From: Streptomyces althioticus | GTDB taxonomy: Bacteria > Actinomycetota > Actinomycetes > Streptomycetales > Streptomycetaceae | Assembly (NCBI GenBank): GCA_014649355.1 | Contig: BMSW01000009.1 | Coordinates: 62,001 to 126,000 of the forward strand | DNA length: 64,000 bases | Reading direction: 5' to 3' | In this document: positions 43,033 through 51,520 of the stretch, piece by piece | Layout: each line of letters opens with the position of its first letter | Position numbering within the stretch: the first letter of the stretch is position 1 | Position numbers and translations under genes: made by a program | Notes under the pieces: generated by a model | The model's database searches: none | What the model was told of the DNA's origin: nothing | Seen by the model: only the letters and a program-made list of their open reading frames with translations

Positions 43033-44483
43033 GGGCCGCCGCCCGGCGGCTGCGGGACACCTACCGGCGGATGCGGCTCGGCACCCGTCTGGCGCTGGGC
43101 CTCGGGGTGCTGTCGCTCGCGGTGTTCGCCGTCGTCGGCACGGCGCTCACCGCCTACATGCGGGACTACCTGGAGCAGCAGCTCGGCGATCAGCTCAAGC
43201 TGATCCAGACCGTGCAGGCCAAGGACGCGGCGGCGCACGGCACGGTACGGCGCAAGCCGTACTACGGCTGGTACACGGCGGTGTACGACGTCAGCGGCGA
43301 CTCGGTCGCGCTGCGCCGGCCGGCCGACGTACCCGACGACACCCGGCCGCTGTCCGAACTCGCGCGGGCGATGGCGCGGTCCGACACCGAGCTGGTGCGC
43401 ACCGCGCGGATCGACGGGGAGGGCACCTACCGGCTGCGGGGCTGCGAGGTGGAGCCGGGGGTGGTGCTGGTGAGCGCGGCCCCGGTGGAGGACGTGGAGA
43501 AGACCGTCGAACGGCTGGTCACCGTGCAGGTGGTGGTGTTCGCGCTGGCGCTGACGGCGCTGGTGGTGTTCGGGCGGCGGATGCTGCGGCGCGGGCTGAA
43601 GCCGCTGAGCGACATGGCGTACACCGCGCACGGCATCACCTCGCACGACCTGACCGAGGCGGCGGCCCGGCTGCCGCTGCGCGTGGACGGACGCGACGGC
43701 GGACGGGAAGTGGCGGAGCTGCGCACCGCGTTCAACACGATGCTGGAGCACATCGACGACTCCCTCGCGGTCCGCGCGGAGGCGGAGCTGCGGCTGCGCC
43801 GCTTCGTCGCGGACGCCTCGCACGAACTGCGCACCCCGCTGATGTCGGTGCGCGGCTACGCGGACCTCTTCCAGTACGCCGCCGCGAACGAACCCGCCGA
43901 GCGGGAGAAGCACCTGGCGCGGCTGCGGGCCGAGGCGGCGCGGATGGGCATCCTCCTGGACGACCTGCTGCTGCTCGCCCGGCTGGACGCGGAGGAGGTG
44001 GAGGCGCCGCTGCGGACGGCCGACACCGACCTGACGGAGCTGGTGCAGCAGGCGGCGGACGCGTTCCGCGCGGGCCGCCCCACCCATCCGCTCACGGTGA
44101 CCGCCCACGCCACAGAACCGCTGGTCCTGCGCCTCGACCCGCAGCGGATACGGCAGGTGCTGGACAACCTGCTCGCCAACGCGGCCGTACACACCCCGCC
44201 CGGCACCCCGGTGTCCGTCGAGCTCGACGCCGTCCCCGGGACGGTCCTGGTGCGGGTCGCCGACGCGGGCCCGGGCATACCGGCGGACCACCGGGACCGG
44301 GTCTTCGACCGCTTCTACCGCGTCGACAAGGCCCGCACCCGTGACCGCGGCGGCAGCGGGCTCGGTCTGGCGGTCGCCCGCTCCCTGGTCCGCGCCCACG
44401 GCGGCGACATCGGCCTGACGAGCCGGCCGGGGGCGACGGTGTTCACCGTCCGCCTGCCGTACCGGGGTCTTACGGAGGTGTGA
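43029..44483 (+). CDS. Sensor histidine kinase partner of the regulator at 42343
   Basis: This 484-residue protein has TM1 (about 21-44), an extracellular domain of about 115 residues, TM2 (about 164-182) and HAMP. The kinase core shows H-box FVADASHELRTPL (His265), N-box NLLANAAVHT, G1 VADAGPGIP and G2 GSGLGLAVARSLV. All catalytic elements are intact. The GTG at 43029 overlaps the regulator stop. The extracellular domain has no family I recognise, so the signal is unknown. Confidence 0.9.
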   Translation: MRAAARRLRDTYRRMRLGTRLALGLGVLSLAVFAVVGTALTAYMRDYLEQQLGDQLKLIQTVQAKDAAAHGTVRRKPYYGWYTAVYDVSGDSVALRRPADVPDDTRPLSELARAMARSDTELVRTARIDGEGTYRLRGCEVEPGVVLVSAAPVEDVEKTVERLVTVQVVVFALALTALVVFGRRMLRRGLKPLSDMAYTAHGITSHDLTEAAARLPLRVDGRDGGREVAELRTAFNTMLEHIDDSLAVRAEAELRLRRFVADASHELRTPLMSVRGYADLFQYAAANEPAEREKHLARLRAEAARMGILLDDLLLLARLDAEEVEAPLRTADTDLTELVQQAADAFRAGRPTHPLTVTAHATEPLVLRLDPQRIRQVLDNLLANAAVHTPPGTPVSVELDAVPGTVLVRVADAGPGIPADHRDRVFDRFYRVDKARTRDRGGSGLGLAVARSLVRAHGGDIGLTSRPGATVFTVRLPYRGLTEV

Positions 44484-44535
44484 CGTGCCGGGCGCGCAGC
44501 CGTTCCCGACGCGGTCACGGGCTTAGCGTGACGCC

Positions 44536-45525
44536 ATGCGTGTGCTGGTCACCGGCGGTGCCGGTTTCATCGGATCCCATGTCGTCACGGCGCTGCGGAC
44601 GCGCGGCCACGAACCCGTCGTGTTCGACGTCCGCACCGACCCGGCGGCGGACGTCCGCTCGCCGGACGCGGTGCGGGCGGCCCTCGACGGCGTGGACGCG
44701 GTCTGCCACCAGGCGGCCATGGTCGGCCTCGGCACCGGCTTCGCCGACGCGCCCGAGTACGTCTCCCGCAACGACCTCGGCACGGCCGTCCTGCTGACCG
44801 CGACGGCCGACGCGGGCGTACGGCGGCTGGTGCTGGCCGGCTCGATGGTGGTGTACGGCGAGGGCCGCTACGAGTGTCCCGAGCACGGCGTCGTACGCCC
44901 GGGCCCGCGCGCCGAGGAGGACCTGGCGGACGGACGCTTCGAACCCCCGTGCCCGGTGTGCGGGGCCGCCCTCGCCCCGGGCCTGGTCGACGAGGACGCC
45001 CCCACCGACCCGCGCAACGTGTACGCCACGACCAAGCTGGCGCAGGAACACCTGGCCGCGGCGTGGGCGCGCGCGACGGGCGGCTCGGCGGTGTCGCTGC
45101 GCTACCACAACGTGTACGGCCCGGGCATGCCCCGGGACACCCCGTACGCCGGGGTCGCGTCCTTCTTCCGCTCCGCCCTGGCCCGCGGCGAGGCCCCGCG
45201 CGTCTTCGAGGACGGCGAGCAGCGGCGGGACTTCGTCCACGTCCGGGACGTGGCGTCGGCCAACGTGGCGGCCCTGGAGGCGGATCCGCCCGCCGGCGCC
45301 CTCACCGCGTACAACACGGGCAGCGGCACACCGCACACGGTCGGCGAGATGGCCCAGGCCCTCGCCGAGGCCCACGGCGGCCCGTCCCCCGTCGTCACCG
45401 GCGACTACCGCCTGGGCGACGTCCGCCACATCACGGCGGACTCCACCCGCCTGCGCACGGCCCTCGGCTGGAAGCCGGAGGTCACCTTCGAGGAAGGAAT
45501 GAGGCAGTTCGCCGACGCCCCATAG
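44536..45525 (+). CDS. NAD-dependent epimerase/dehydratase (extended SDR) with a Cys/His insertion
   Basis: This 329-residue protein is an extended short-chain dehydrogenase: NAD-binding GGAGFIG (7-13) and catalytic Ser103, Tyr163 and Lys167 (YATTK). Later segments RRDFVHVRDVA and YNTGSGTPHTVGEM are typical of nucleotide-sugar epimerases. Between Ser103 and Tyr163 there is an insertion with C114-P-E-H117 and C139-P-V-C142, resembling a zinc knuckle, which is not part of the core fold. The product may modify a sugar nucleotide. The ATG at 44536 follows TAGCGT by 6 nt and may be leaderless. A hairpin overlaps the stop codon. Confidence 0.86.
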   Translation: MRVLVTGGAGFIGSHVVTALRTRGHEPVVFDVRTDPAADVRSPDAVRAALDGVDAVCHQAAMVGLGTGFADAPEYVSRNDLGTAVLLTATADAGVRRLVLAGSMVVYGEGRYECPEHGVVRPGPRAEEDLADGRFEPPCPVCGAALAPGLVDEDAPTDPRNVYATTKLAQEHLAAAWARATGGSAVSLRYHNVYGPGMPRDTPYAGVASFFRSALARGEAPRVFEDGEQRRDFVHVRDVASANVAALEADPPAGALTAYNTGSGTPHTVGEMAQALAEAHGGPSPVVTGDYRLGDVRHITADSTRLRTALGWKPEVTFEEGMRQFADAP

Positions 45526-45543
45526 GCGCGCGGGACGCGCGCC
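45525..45543 (+). terminator. Hairpin overlapping the epimerase stop codon
   Basis: GGCGCGCG (45525-45532) pairs perfectly with CGCGCGCC (45536-45543) around a 3-nt loop. The stem begins at the last base of the TAG stop. Confidence 0.65.
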
Positions 45544-45556
45544 CAACCCCCACCGA

Positions 45557-45704
45557 CCCGCACAGGCCCCCAGGGGCGCGGGGAACTGCGCGAACACCCC
45601 CCACCGGCCCGCACAGGCCCCCAGGGGCGCGGTGCGCGAACACCCACCACCGGCCCGCACAGGCCTTCAGGGGCGCGGGGAACTGCGCGAACACCCCCCA
45701 CCGG
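45557..45704. repeat. Three tandem copies of a Streptomyces intergenic element
   Basis: Units starting CCCGCACAGG at 45557, 45608 and 45654 are 51, 46 and 51 bp long. Copies 1 and 3 contain AGGGGCGCGGGGAACTGCGC, a motif recurrent between Streptomyces genes; copy 2 is shortened in that block. A last truncated start occurs at 45705. The array lies in the 230-bp gap between the epimerase gene and a convergent kinase gene. No coding function is supported. Confidence 0.8.
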
Positions 45705-45755
45705 CCCGCGGTGAACCCCCAGCCCCAAGCCCCCTCCCCCCGACAAAACCAACCC

Positions 45756-46865
45756 TCACCCCGCCAGAGGCAACGTCACCTCGAACCGACACCCCCCATC
45801 GACATTCCGCACATCCGCCCTCCCCCGATGCGCCTCCACAATCCCCCGCACGATCGCCAGCCCCAACCCCGCCCCCGCCGGAGGCGTCCTCGCATCGCTC
45901 CCCCGCCACCCCGTGTCGAACACCCGGGGCAGATCCTCCTCGGGAATCCCCCCGCACCCGTCCGTGACGGACAGCACCACCCCCTCCCCCGCCCGCCGCG
46001 CGGACACCGCGACCGTCCCGTCCGCCGGCGTCCGCCGAATCGCGTTCACCAGCAGATTCCCCAGCACCCGGCTCATCTCCCGCCCGTCCATCTCCACCGG
46101 CACGGGCTCCACCCCGTCCCCGACGAGCCGCACCCCGTGCTCACGCGCGAGCGGATCCGCACCGGCGAGGGCGTCACCGACGAGGTCGTACACACTCATC
46201 CGCGCCGGTGACAGCGACAGCGCCCCCGCGTGGATGCGGGACAGCTCGAAAAGGTCCCCGACCATGTCGTTCAGCCGCTCCACCTCCGTACGGATCTGCC
46301 GGAGATACCGGTCGGGTTCGGCGGCCACCCCGTCCTCCAGCGCCTCGGCCATGGCACGCAGCCCGGCGAGCGGGGTCCGCAGGTCGTGCGAGATCCAGGC
46401 GACGAGCTCACGTCGCGAGGACTCCAGGGCCCGCTCCCGGTCCCTGGACTCCGCGAGCCTCACACTCGTGGCCTCCAGCTCCCGGCTCAGCGCGGCGAAT
46501 TCGGCGGCGGCCGGCCCGTCCGGGGCGGCGAAGTCCCCGCCGTCCCCGAACGACCGCGCGGCCAGGGCGAGTTCCCGGCTCCGGGCGACGACCCACCGCC
46601 CCAGCAGCAGCGCCGTGACGAGCGAGACGACCGCGGCCATGGCCACGACGGTCGTCACCACACTCAGGTCGTGCGGCGACAGGAACATCGCGCGGGCGAC
46701 GGCCAGCGTCCCCGCCAGCATCGCCGCGACCGCGACGGCGGCGACGACCGCCATGTGCGCGGTCAGCGACCGCCGGCGGATCAGCAGCAGGACGCCCGCG
46801 CCGAGCACCCCGGCCGTGGTGGCGCCGAGGAACGCGAAGAGGGCGATGAGCAGAGCGTCGCGCAC
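45756..46865 (-). CDS. Sensor histidine kinase partner of the regulator at 46870
   Basis: This 369-residue protein has hydrophobic segments near 5-30, 37-58 and 68-90 with very short extracellular loops, then HAMP. The kinase core shows H-box ELVAWISHDLRTPL (His160), N-box NLLVNAIRRTP, G1 VTDGCGGIP and G2 GAGLGLAIVRGIV. With almost no sensor domain it may sense membrane state. The GTG at 46865 is 4 nt after the regulator stop. It is convergent with the epimerase gene. Confidence 0.9.
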   Translation of the reverse strand: MRDALLIALFAFLGATTAGVLGAGVLLLIRRRSLTAHMAVVAAVAVAAMLAGTLAVARAMFLSPHDLSVVTTVVAMAAVVSLVTALLLGRWVVARSRELALAARSFGDGGDFAAPDGPAAAEFAALSRELEATSVRLAESRDRERALESSRRELVAWISHDLRTPLAGLRAMAEALEDGVAAEPDRYLRQIRTEVERLNDMVGDLFELSRIHAGALSLSPARMSVYDLVGDALAGADPLAREHGVRLVGDGVEPVPVEMDGREMSRVLGNLLVNAIRRTPADGTVAVSARRAGEGVVLSVTDGCGGIPEEDLPRVFDTGWRGSDARTPPAGAGLGLAIVRGIVEAHRGRADVRNVDGGCRFEVTLPLAG

Positions 46866-46869
46866 CGGC

Positions 46870-47610
46870 CTACGCCTCCTCGGTCGTCGCGGGGTCGAAG
46901 CGGTAGCCGACGCCCCACACGGTGCGGATGAGCCGGGGCCGCGCCGGGTCGTCCTCGACCTTGCCGCGCAACCGCCGTACGTGGACGGTCACGGTGGACA
47001 GGTCGCCGAAGTCCCAGCCCCACACGTCCCGCATCAGCTCCTCCCGGGCGAACGCCCGCCCGGGGTGGGCGAGGAAGAACGCGAGCAGGTCGAACTCCCG
47101 CACGGTCAGGGCGAGCTCGGCCCCGTTCTTGAAGGCCGTCCGGGCCTCCGGATCGACGGTGAGCCCGGCCGCCCGCAGCACACCGGAACCGGAGCCGTCA
47201 CCGGACGGGTCCGCCACCGGGCGCACGCGCCGCAGCACGGACCCCACCCGCAGCACCAGCTCACGCGGACTGAACGGCTTGGTGACGTAGTCGTCGGCCC
47301 CGACCTCCAGTCCCAGGATCCGGTCGTCCTCGTCGCCGCGCGCGGTGAGCATGATGACCGGCACCGGCCCCTGCCCGCGCATCCTGCGGCACACCTCGAG
47401 GCCGTCCATGCCGGGCAGCATGAGGTCCAGGACGACCAGGTCGGGCCGGTGGGCGGCGGCGCGGGCGAGGGCGTCGGGGCCGTCGCCGGCCCGGTCGACG
47501 ACATACCCGGCGCGGTCGAGGTAGCCCGTGACGATCTCGGCGACGGTGGGGTCGTCGTCGACGACGAGGACCCGGGCTCCGGCCCCGCCGCCGGTGGGTG
47601 GCTGCTCCAT
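46870..47610 (-). CDS. OmpR-family response regulator, divergent from a glycosyltransferase operon
   Basis: This 246-residue protein has a receiver domain (D62 in VVLDLMLPGMDG, Lys in DYVTKPFS) and a DNA-binding winged helix (LTVREFDLLAFFLAHPGRAF and VTVHVRRLRGKV). It heads the two-component operon. The start at 47610 is divergent from the glycosyltransferase gene at 47725. The 114-bp shared region holds two GTTTCG boxes 31 bp apart that could be its binding sites (inference). Confidence 0.9.
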   Translation of the reverse strand: MEQPPTGGGAGARVLVVDDDPTVAEIVTGYLDRAGYVVDRAGDGPDALARAAAHRPDLVVLDLMLPGMDGLEVCRRMRGQGPVPVIMLTARGDEDDRILGLEVGADDYVTKPFSPRELVLRVGSVLRRVRPVADPSGDGSGSGVLRAAGLTVDPEARTAFKNGAELALTVREFDLLAFFLAHPGRAFAREELMRDVWGWDFGDLSTVTVHVRRLRGKVEDDPARPRLIRTVWGVGYRFDPATTEEA

Positions 47611-47711
47611 GCCGTCCAGCCTCGCACTCCGCGCGCGCGAGCCGGCCGGGGCGGGCGCCGACGTCCGAGTTTCGTAAGAAGCCGATGCCCGGTATGCCCG
47701 TTTCGCGTTCG

Positions 47712-47717
47712 TAGGGT
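47712..47717 (+). promoter_or_regulatory. -10-like element of the glycosyltransferase operon; GTTTCG boxes nearby
   Basis: TAGGGT (47712-47717) ends 7 nt before the GTG at 47725. GTTTCG occurs at 47669-47674 and 47700-47705, three helical turns apart, in the divergent region shared with the response-regulator gene. A -35 element is not clear. Confidence 0.4.
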
Positions 47718-47724
47718 GAGAGCC

Positions 47725-48450
47725 GTGACCACCTCCCCCTCTTCCCCGGAACCGCCATCGGTCGGGCCGGCCCCGTCCGTGGACGTCGTCCTGCCGTGTC
47801 TCGACGAGGCCGCCGCGCTGCCGTGGGTGCTGCGCCGGATCCCGCCCGGCTGGCGGGCGCTCGTCGTCGACAACGGCTCCACCGACGGCTCCGACCGCGT
47901 CGCCCACGAGCTGGGCGCCACGGTCGTGCGCGAGGAGCGGCGCGGTTTCGGCGCCGCCTGCCACGCCGGGTTGACCGCCGCGACGGCCGACATCGTCTGC
48001 TTCTGCGACTGCGACGCCTCCCTCGACCCGTCGCACCTGGTGCCGTTCGTCGACGAGATCCGCTCGGGCGGCGCCGACCTGGTGCTGGGCCGGCGCCGCC
48101 CGCAGGGGCGGGGCGCCTGGCCGCCGCACGCCCGCGCGGGCAACGCGGCCCTCTCCCTGCTGCTGCGCCGCCGTACCGGACTGCGGCTGCGCGATCTGGG
48201 CCCGCTGCGGGCGGCCCGTCGCGAGGAGCTTCTCGCGCTGGACCTGGCCGACCGGCGCAGCGGCTACCCGCTGGAGATGGTGGTGCGCGCCGCCGACGCC
48301 GGCTGGCGGATCACCGAGCACGACGTGCCGTACACCCCGCGCACCGGCGCCTCCAAGGTGACCGGCACCTGGCGCGGCACCTTGCAGGCCGTACGGGACA
48401 TGAGCCGGGTGCTCCAGCAGCCGCCCGCGCGCGAGGGGGTGACGCCGTGA
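47725..48450 (+). CDS. Family 2 glycosyltransferase
   Basis: This 241-residue GT-A enzyme has VDVVLPCLDEAAALPWVL, VVDNGSTDGSDRVA and the metal-binding DCD (95-97, FCDCDASLDP). It resembles polyprenyl-phosphate or dolichol-phosphate sugar transferases but has no C-terminal membrane helices. GTG codons at 47716 and 47725 are both in frame; 47725 is preferred. Its stop overlaps the next gene (GTGA). The three genes 47725-49813 form one operon. Confidence 0.86.
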   Translation: MTTSPSSPEPPSVGPAPSVDVVLPCLDEAAALPWVLRRIPPGWRALVVDNGSTDGSDRVAHELGATVVREERRGFGAACHAGLTAATADIVCFCDCDASLDPSHLVPFVDEIRSGGADLVLGRRRPQGRGAWPPHARAGNAALSLLLRRRTGLRLRDLGPLRAARREELLALDLADRRSGYPLEMVVRAADAGWRITEHDVPYTPRTGASKVTGTWRGTLQAVRDMSRVLQQPPAREGVTP

Positions 48451-49067
48451 CGGCGCCGGAGGTGACGCTGCTGGTCATCGCGAAGGAGCCGCGGCCGGGG
48501 CGGGTGAAGACGAGACTGACCCCGCCGTTCACTCCCGAGGAGGCGGCGGCGCTCGCCGAGGCCGCGCTCGCCGACACCCTCGACGCGGTGGCGCGTACGC
48601 CCGCGCGACGCCGGGTGCTGGTGCTGGACGGGTCGCCGGGACCGTGGCTGCCTGCCGGTGTCGAGGTCGTGCCGCAGTGCGCGGGCGGCCTCGACGAGCG
48701 GCTGGCGGGCGCGTTCGCCGGGTGCGACGGGCCAGCGCTGCTCATCGGCATGGACACCCCGCAGGTGACGCCGGAGCTGCTGACGGTGGACTTCGCGGAC
48801 TGCGACGCCTGGTTCGGCCCGGCCGCGGACGGCGGCTTCTGGGCGCTGGGCCTGGCCGACCCCGACCCCGGCCTGCTGCGCGGGGTGCCCATGTCGACGC
48901 CCCACACGGGGGCCGCCCAGCGGCGGCGGCTGGACGGGCTGCGGGTACGGGACCTGCCGCCGCTGCGGGACGTGGACACGGCCCAAGACGCCGCGGCCGT
49001 CGCGGACGCGGCGCCCGACGGACGGTTCGCCGCGCGGCTGGCCCGGTTGACGGCGGCCCGCCGGTGA
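48447..49067 (+). CDS. DUF2064/TIGR04282 nucleotidyl- or glycosyltransferase-like protein
   Basis: This 206-residue protein begins VTLLVIAKEPRPGRVKTRLTPPFTPEEA, the hallmark of the DUF2064 (TIGR04282) family, with a GT-A/nucleotidyltransferase fold. LLIGMDTPQVTPELL and GPAADGGFWALGL are also typical. In many genomes it sits beside a GT2 gene, as here, and its reaction is not established. Both its start and stop overlap neighbours by GTGA. Confidence 0.86.
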   Translation: MTAPEVTLLVIAKEPRPGRVKTRLTPPFTPEEAAALAEAALADTLDAVARTPARRRVLVLDGSPGPWLPAGVEVVPQCAGGLDERLAGAFAGCDGPALLIGMDTPQVTPELLTVDFADCDAWFGPAADGGFWALGLADPDPGLLRGVPMSTPHTGAAQRRRLDGLRVRDLPPLRDVDTAQDAAAVADAAPDGRFAARLARLTAARR

Positions 49068-49813
49068 GCGGGGCACGCGCGACGGCCACGCCCCCGCTCG
49101 GCCCCCCGCGCGCCCCCGCCTGTCCGCTCCCGGCTGCCGACCCCTGGTCGGCCGACCCGTACGCCGACGCGCTGCGCGCCGGGCGGGGCCCGCTGTTCCT
49201 GCGCCGCACCGACGGCTGGCTGCTGCCGCTCGACGTGGAGCGCTGGTGCGCGGAGCCGGACCCGGCCGACCTCGACGTGCTGGGGCGCTGCGAGGGCGCG
49301 GTGCTGGACGTGGGCTGCGGACCCGGCCGGCTCGTGGCCGCGCTCGGCGCGCAGGGGCGCCGGGCGCTCGGCATCGACGTCAGCGAGGCGGCGGTGGCGC
49401 ACACGGTCCGGCGCGGCGGCCGGGCGCTGCGGGCCTCCGTCTTCGACCCGCTGCCCGGCACCGGGCGCTGGGACACGGCGCTGCTGATGGACGGCAACAT
49501 CGGCATCGGCGGCGACCCGGCCGTGCTGCTGGACCGGCTGGCCCGGGTCCTCACCGCGGGCGGTCTGCTGATCGTGGAGACGGTGCCGGACCCGGAGGCG
49601 GACGAACGGTCTTTGGTCCAGGTCACCGACGCCCACGGCAGCCCCGGCGAACTCTTCCCCTGGGCCCGCCTCGGCACTCGGGCGCTGCTGCGCCACGCCC
49701 GTGCGTGCGGCTGGCGCCCGGAGGACCGGTGGTCCACTCCCACCCGCACCTTCGCGACCCTCCGCGCCGCGCCCCGGGCCCCGGCCGACACGGCGCGGAC
49801 CGGCGCCCGGTAG
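49064..49813 (+). CDS. Class I SAM-dependent methyltransferase
   Basis: This 249-residue protein has the SAM-binding motif I VLDVGCGPGRLVAAL (about 80-94), an acidic residue after strand 2 (ALGIDVSEAAV) and a Rossmann-like C-terminal half (LTAGGLLIVETVPDP). It is the last gene of the GT2-DUF2064-methyltransferase operon and may methylate the same glycan or lipid; this is inference. The GTG at 49064 overlaps the preceding stop. A repeat-rich non-coding stretch follows. Confidence 0.85.
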   Translation: MSGARATATPPLGPPRAPACPLPAADPWSADPYADALRAGRGPLFLRRTDGWLLPLDVERWCAEPDPADLDVLGRCEGAVLDVGCGPGRLVAALGAQGRRALGIDVSEAAVAHTVRRGGRALRASVFDPLPGTGRWDTALLMDGNIGIGGDPAVLLDRLARVLTAGGLLIVETVPDPEADERSLVQVTDAHGSPGELFPWARLGTRALLRHARACGWRPEDRWSTPTRTFATLRAAPRAPADTARTGAR

Positions 49814-50496
49814 GCAGACCGGACGCCCGGCCTCCGGTCCCCCGGCCTTCCCACTCCGGACGTCCGACGCCCCGGCTCCAGCCTGCGGGCTTGCGACCTC
49901 CCGACTCCGTGGCCCGGGGCTCCGGCCCTGCGACCCCCCGGCTCCGTGGCCCGGGCTTCCGGCTCGGAGCTCCGACCCTGCCACCTCCCGAACCCAGGCC
50001 TCCGGCTCCCCCGCTCAGATTCTCCCCCCCCCCCGGCCACCCGGCCCCGGGCTTCCGGCTCGGAGCTCCGACCCTGCCACCTCCCGAACCCAGGCCTCCG
50101 GCTCCCCCGCTCAAATTCTCCCCTCCCGGCCACCCGGCCCCGGGCCTCCGGCCCGGAGCTCCGACCCTGCCACCTCCCGAACCCAGGCCTCCGGCTCCCC
50201 CGCTCAGGTCCTCCGCCCCCGGCCACCCGGCCCCTGCCTCCTGGCTCCCGGGTTCGGGCCGGCGACTCCGGGTCGGCGGCCTCCCTACGGAGGTAGGCGT
50301 TCCCGTCGCGTCTGCCCCGGCAGGTCGACTCGCTCCGGCATGTGTCGCACCCGGTGCGACACCGGCGTCGCATCGCCGGTTCGGGACGCCCCAGCTCACG
50401 AGGCGGTCCCCTGTGCGCTGCGGTCTCGTTCACGGGGCATGCGTACGGGTGGAGGACGACGTCCTCGTCCGCCCCGACACGAGGAGCAGCCGCATC
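49814..50496. repeat. Non-coding 683-bp stretch with a 93-96-bp minisatellite and a C11 tract
   Basis: Units starting CCGGGC(T/C)TCCGG at 49951, 50047 and 50140, with a degenerate fourth at about 50227, share GAGCTCCGACCCTGCCACCT and AACCCAGGCCTCCGGCTCCC. Upstream (about 49890-49950) a shorter degenerate repeat of CTCCGTGGCCCGGG occurs. A run of 11 C lies at 50024-50034. Unit lengths of 96 and 93 keep frame, and both strands stay open, but no start, ribosome site or known domain supports a protein. GAGGAG at 50481-50486 belongs to the next gene. Confidence 0.8.
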
Positions 50497-51462
50497 GTGG
50501 GAACCGCCGTCCACGTTCCGCAGACCCGGGACATGCTCGGAGACGAACTCTCCGGCGACGAAGCCCTCACCGCCCTGCGGCGGTACGGGGGCCTCAGGCT
50601 GCTGGCCGACTCCTTCACCCGGTTCCGCTACGCGGACGGCTTCACCAACGCCCGGGCCCTCGCCTTCCAGGTCGTGCTCGGCCTGGTCCCCTTCACCGTC
50701 GTGCTCGTGGGTCTCGCCACGTCGGTGCACACGGAGAGCGTGGGCCGGGTCATCGAGCTGACCCTCGGCCGGATCGTGCCGGGCGCCAGCGCGGACGTCG
50801 TCGAGAAGGCCTTCGAGGGCACCCGGCGCAGCGCCGGCAGCGACGTGTGGAGCACGGTCGCGCTCTGGCTGGGCCTCGGGTTCGCGGTGCTGAACCTCGC
50901 CTCGGCCATGGCGCAGATCGAGCGGGGCGCCAACCGCATCTACGGCATCGAGCGCGACCGCCCCTTCGTCCGCAAGTACGGCCGGGCCCTGGCGCTCGCC
51001 TTCACGGCCGGCCTGCCGATGGTCCTGGGGTTCCTGGTGCTCGTCGCGGGTGAGACGGTCGGCGACGCCGTGGCCCGCACCCTCGGCCACGAAACGGGCG
51101 GGGCCGCGTGGTGGGCCGTGCTGGACGTACCGGCCGGACTGCTGCTCGCCTGGCTCGCGTCGGCGGCGATCCTGCGCTGGTCGCCCCGCCGCGACCAGCC
51201 CGGCTACACCTGGCTGGCCTTCGGCTCGGCGGTCCACCTGGTGCTGTGGATCTCGGCGACCTGGCTGCTCGCGCTGTACGTCGGACGGAGCGGGGCCTTC
51301 GGCGCCGTGTACGGTCCGCTCACGGCCTTCATCGCCCTGCTGCTGTGGGCCAACCTGACCGCCGTGGCGCTGTTCCTCGGCATCGCGTTCTCGGCCCAGT
51401 TGGAGGCGGCCCGGGCGGGCGTCCGTACGCCGGTGGAGCCGGACCCCGGACCGGGCGCCTGA
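50497..51462 (+). CDS. YihY/BrkB-family inner-membrane protein
   Basis: This 321-residue protein has six hydrophobic segments and the family pattern: DGFTNARALAFQVVLGLVPF, ANRIYGIERDRPFVRKYGRAL, FLVLVAGETVG and a last pair ending PLTAFIALLLWANLTAVALFLG. YihY proteins are not RNase BN despite older names and their function is unsettled. The GTG at 50497 is preferred because GAGGAG (50481-50486) lies 10 nt upstream. It ends 58 bp from the convergent esterase gene. Confidence 0.86.
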   Translation: MGTAVHVPQTRDMLGDELSGDEALTALRRYGGLRLLADSFTRFRYADGFTNARALAFQVVLGLVPFTVVLVGLATSVHTESVGRVIELTLGRIVPGASADVVEKAFEGTRRSAGSDVWSTVALWLGLGFAVLNLASAMAQIERGANRIYGIERDRPFVRKYGRALALAFTAGLPMVLGFLVLVAGETVGDAVARTLGHETGGAAWWAVLDVPAGLLLAWLASAAILRWSPRRDQPGYTWLAFGSAVHLVLWISATWLLALYVGRSGAFGAVYGPLTAFIALLLWANLTAVALFLGIAFSAQLEAARAGVRTPVEPDPGPGA

Positions 51463-51520
51463 TCTACCCCCTGGCGGCCCCCCGCCGTCGAGGCCCGGAG
51501 CCCCGGCCGTCCGGCCCCCG

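Noticed and set aside
49623..50399. Frame-preserving Gly/Arg-rich repeat protein on the minus strand
   Set aside because: No ribosome site, known domain or conserved start; it overlaps the methyltransferase gene on the other strand, and open frames occur on both strands here.
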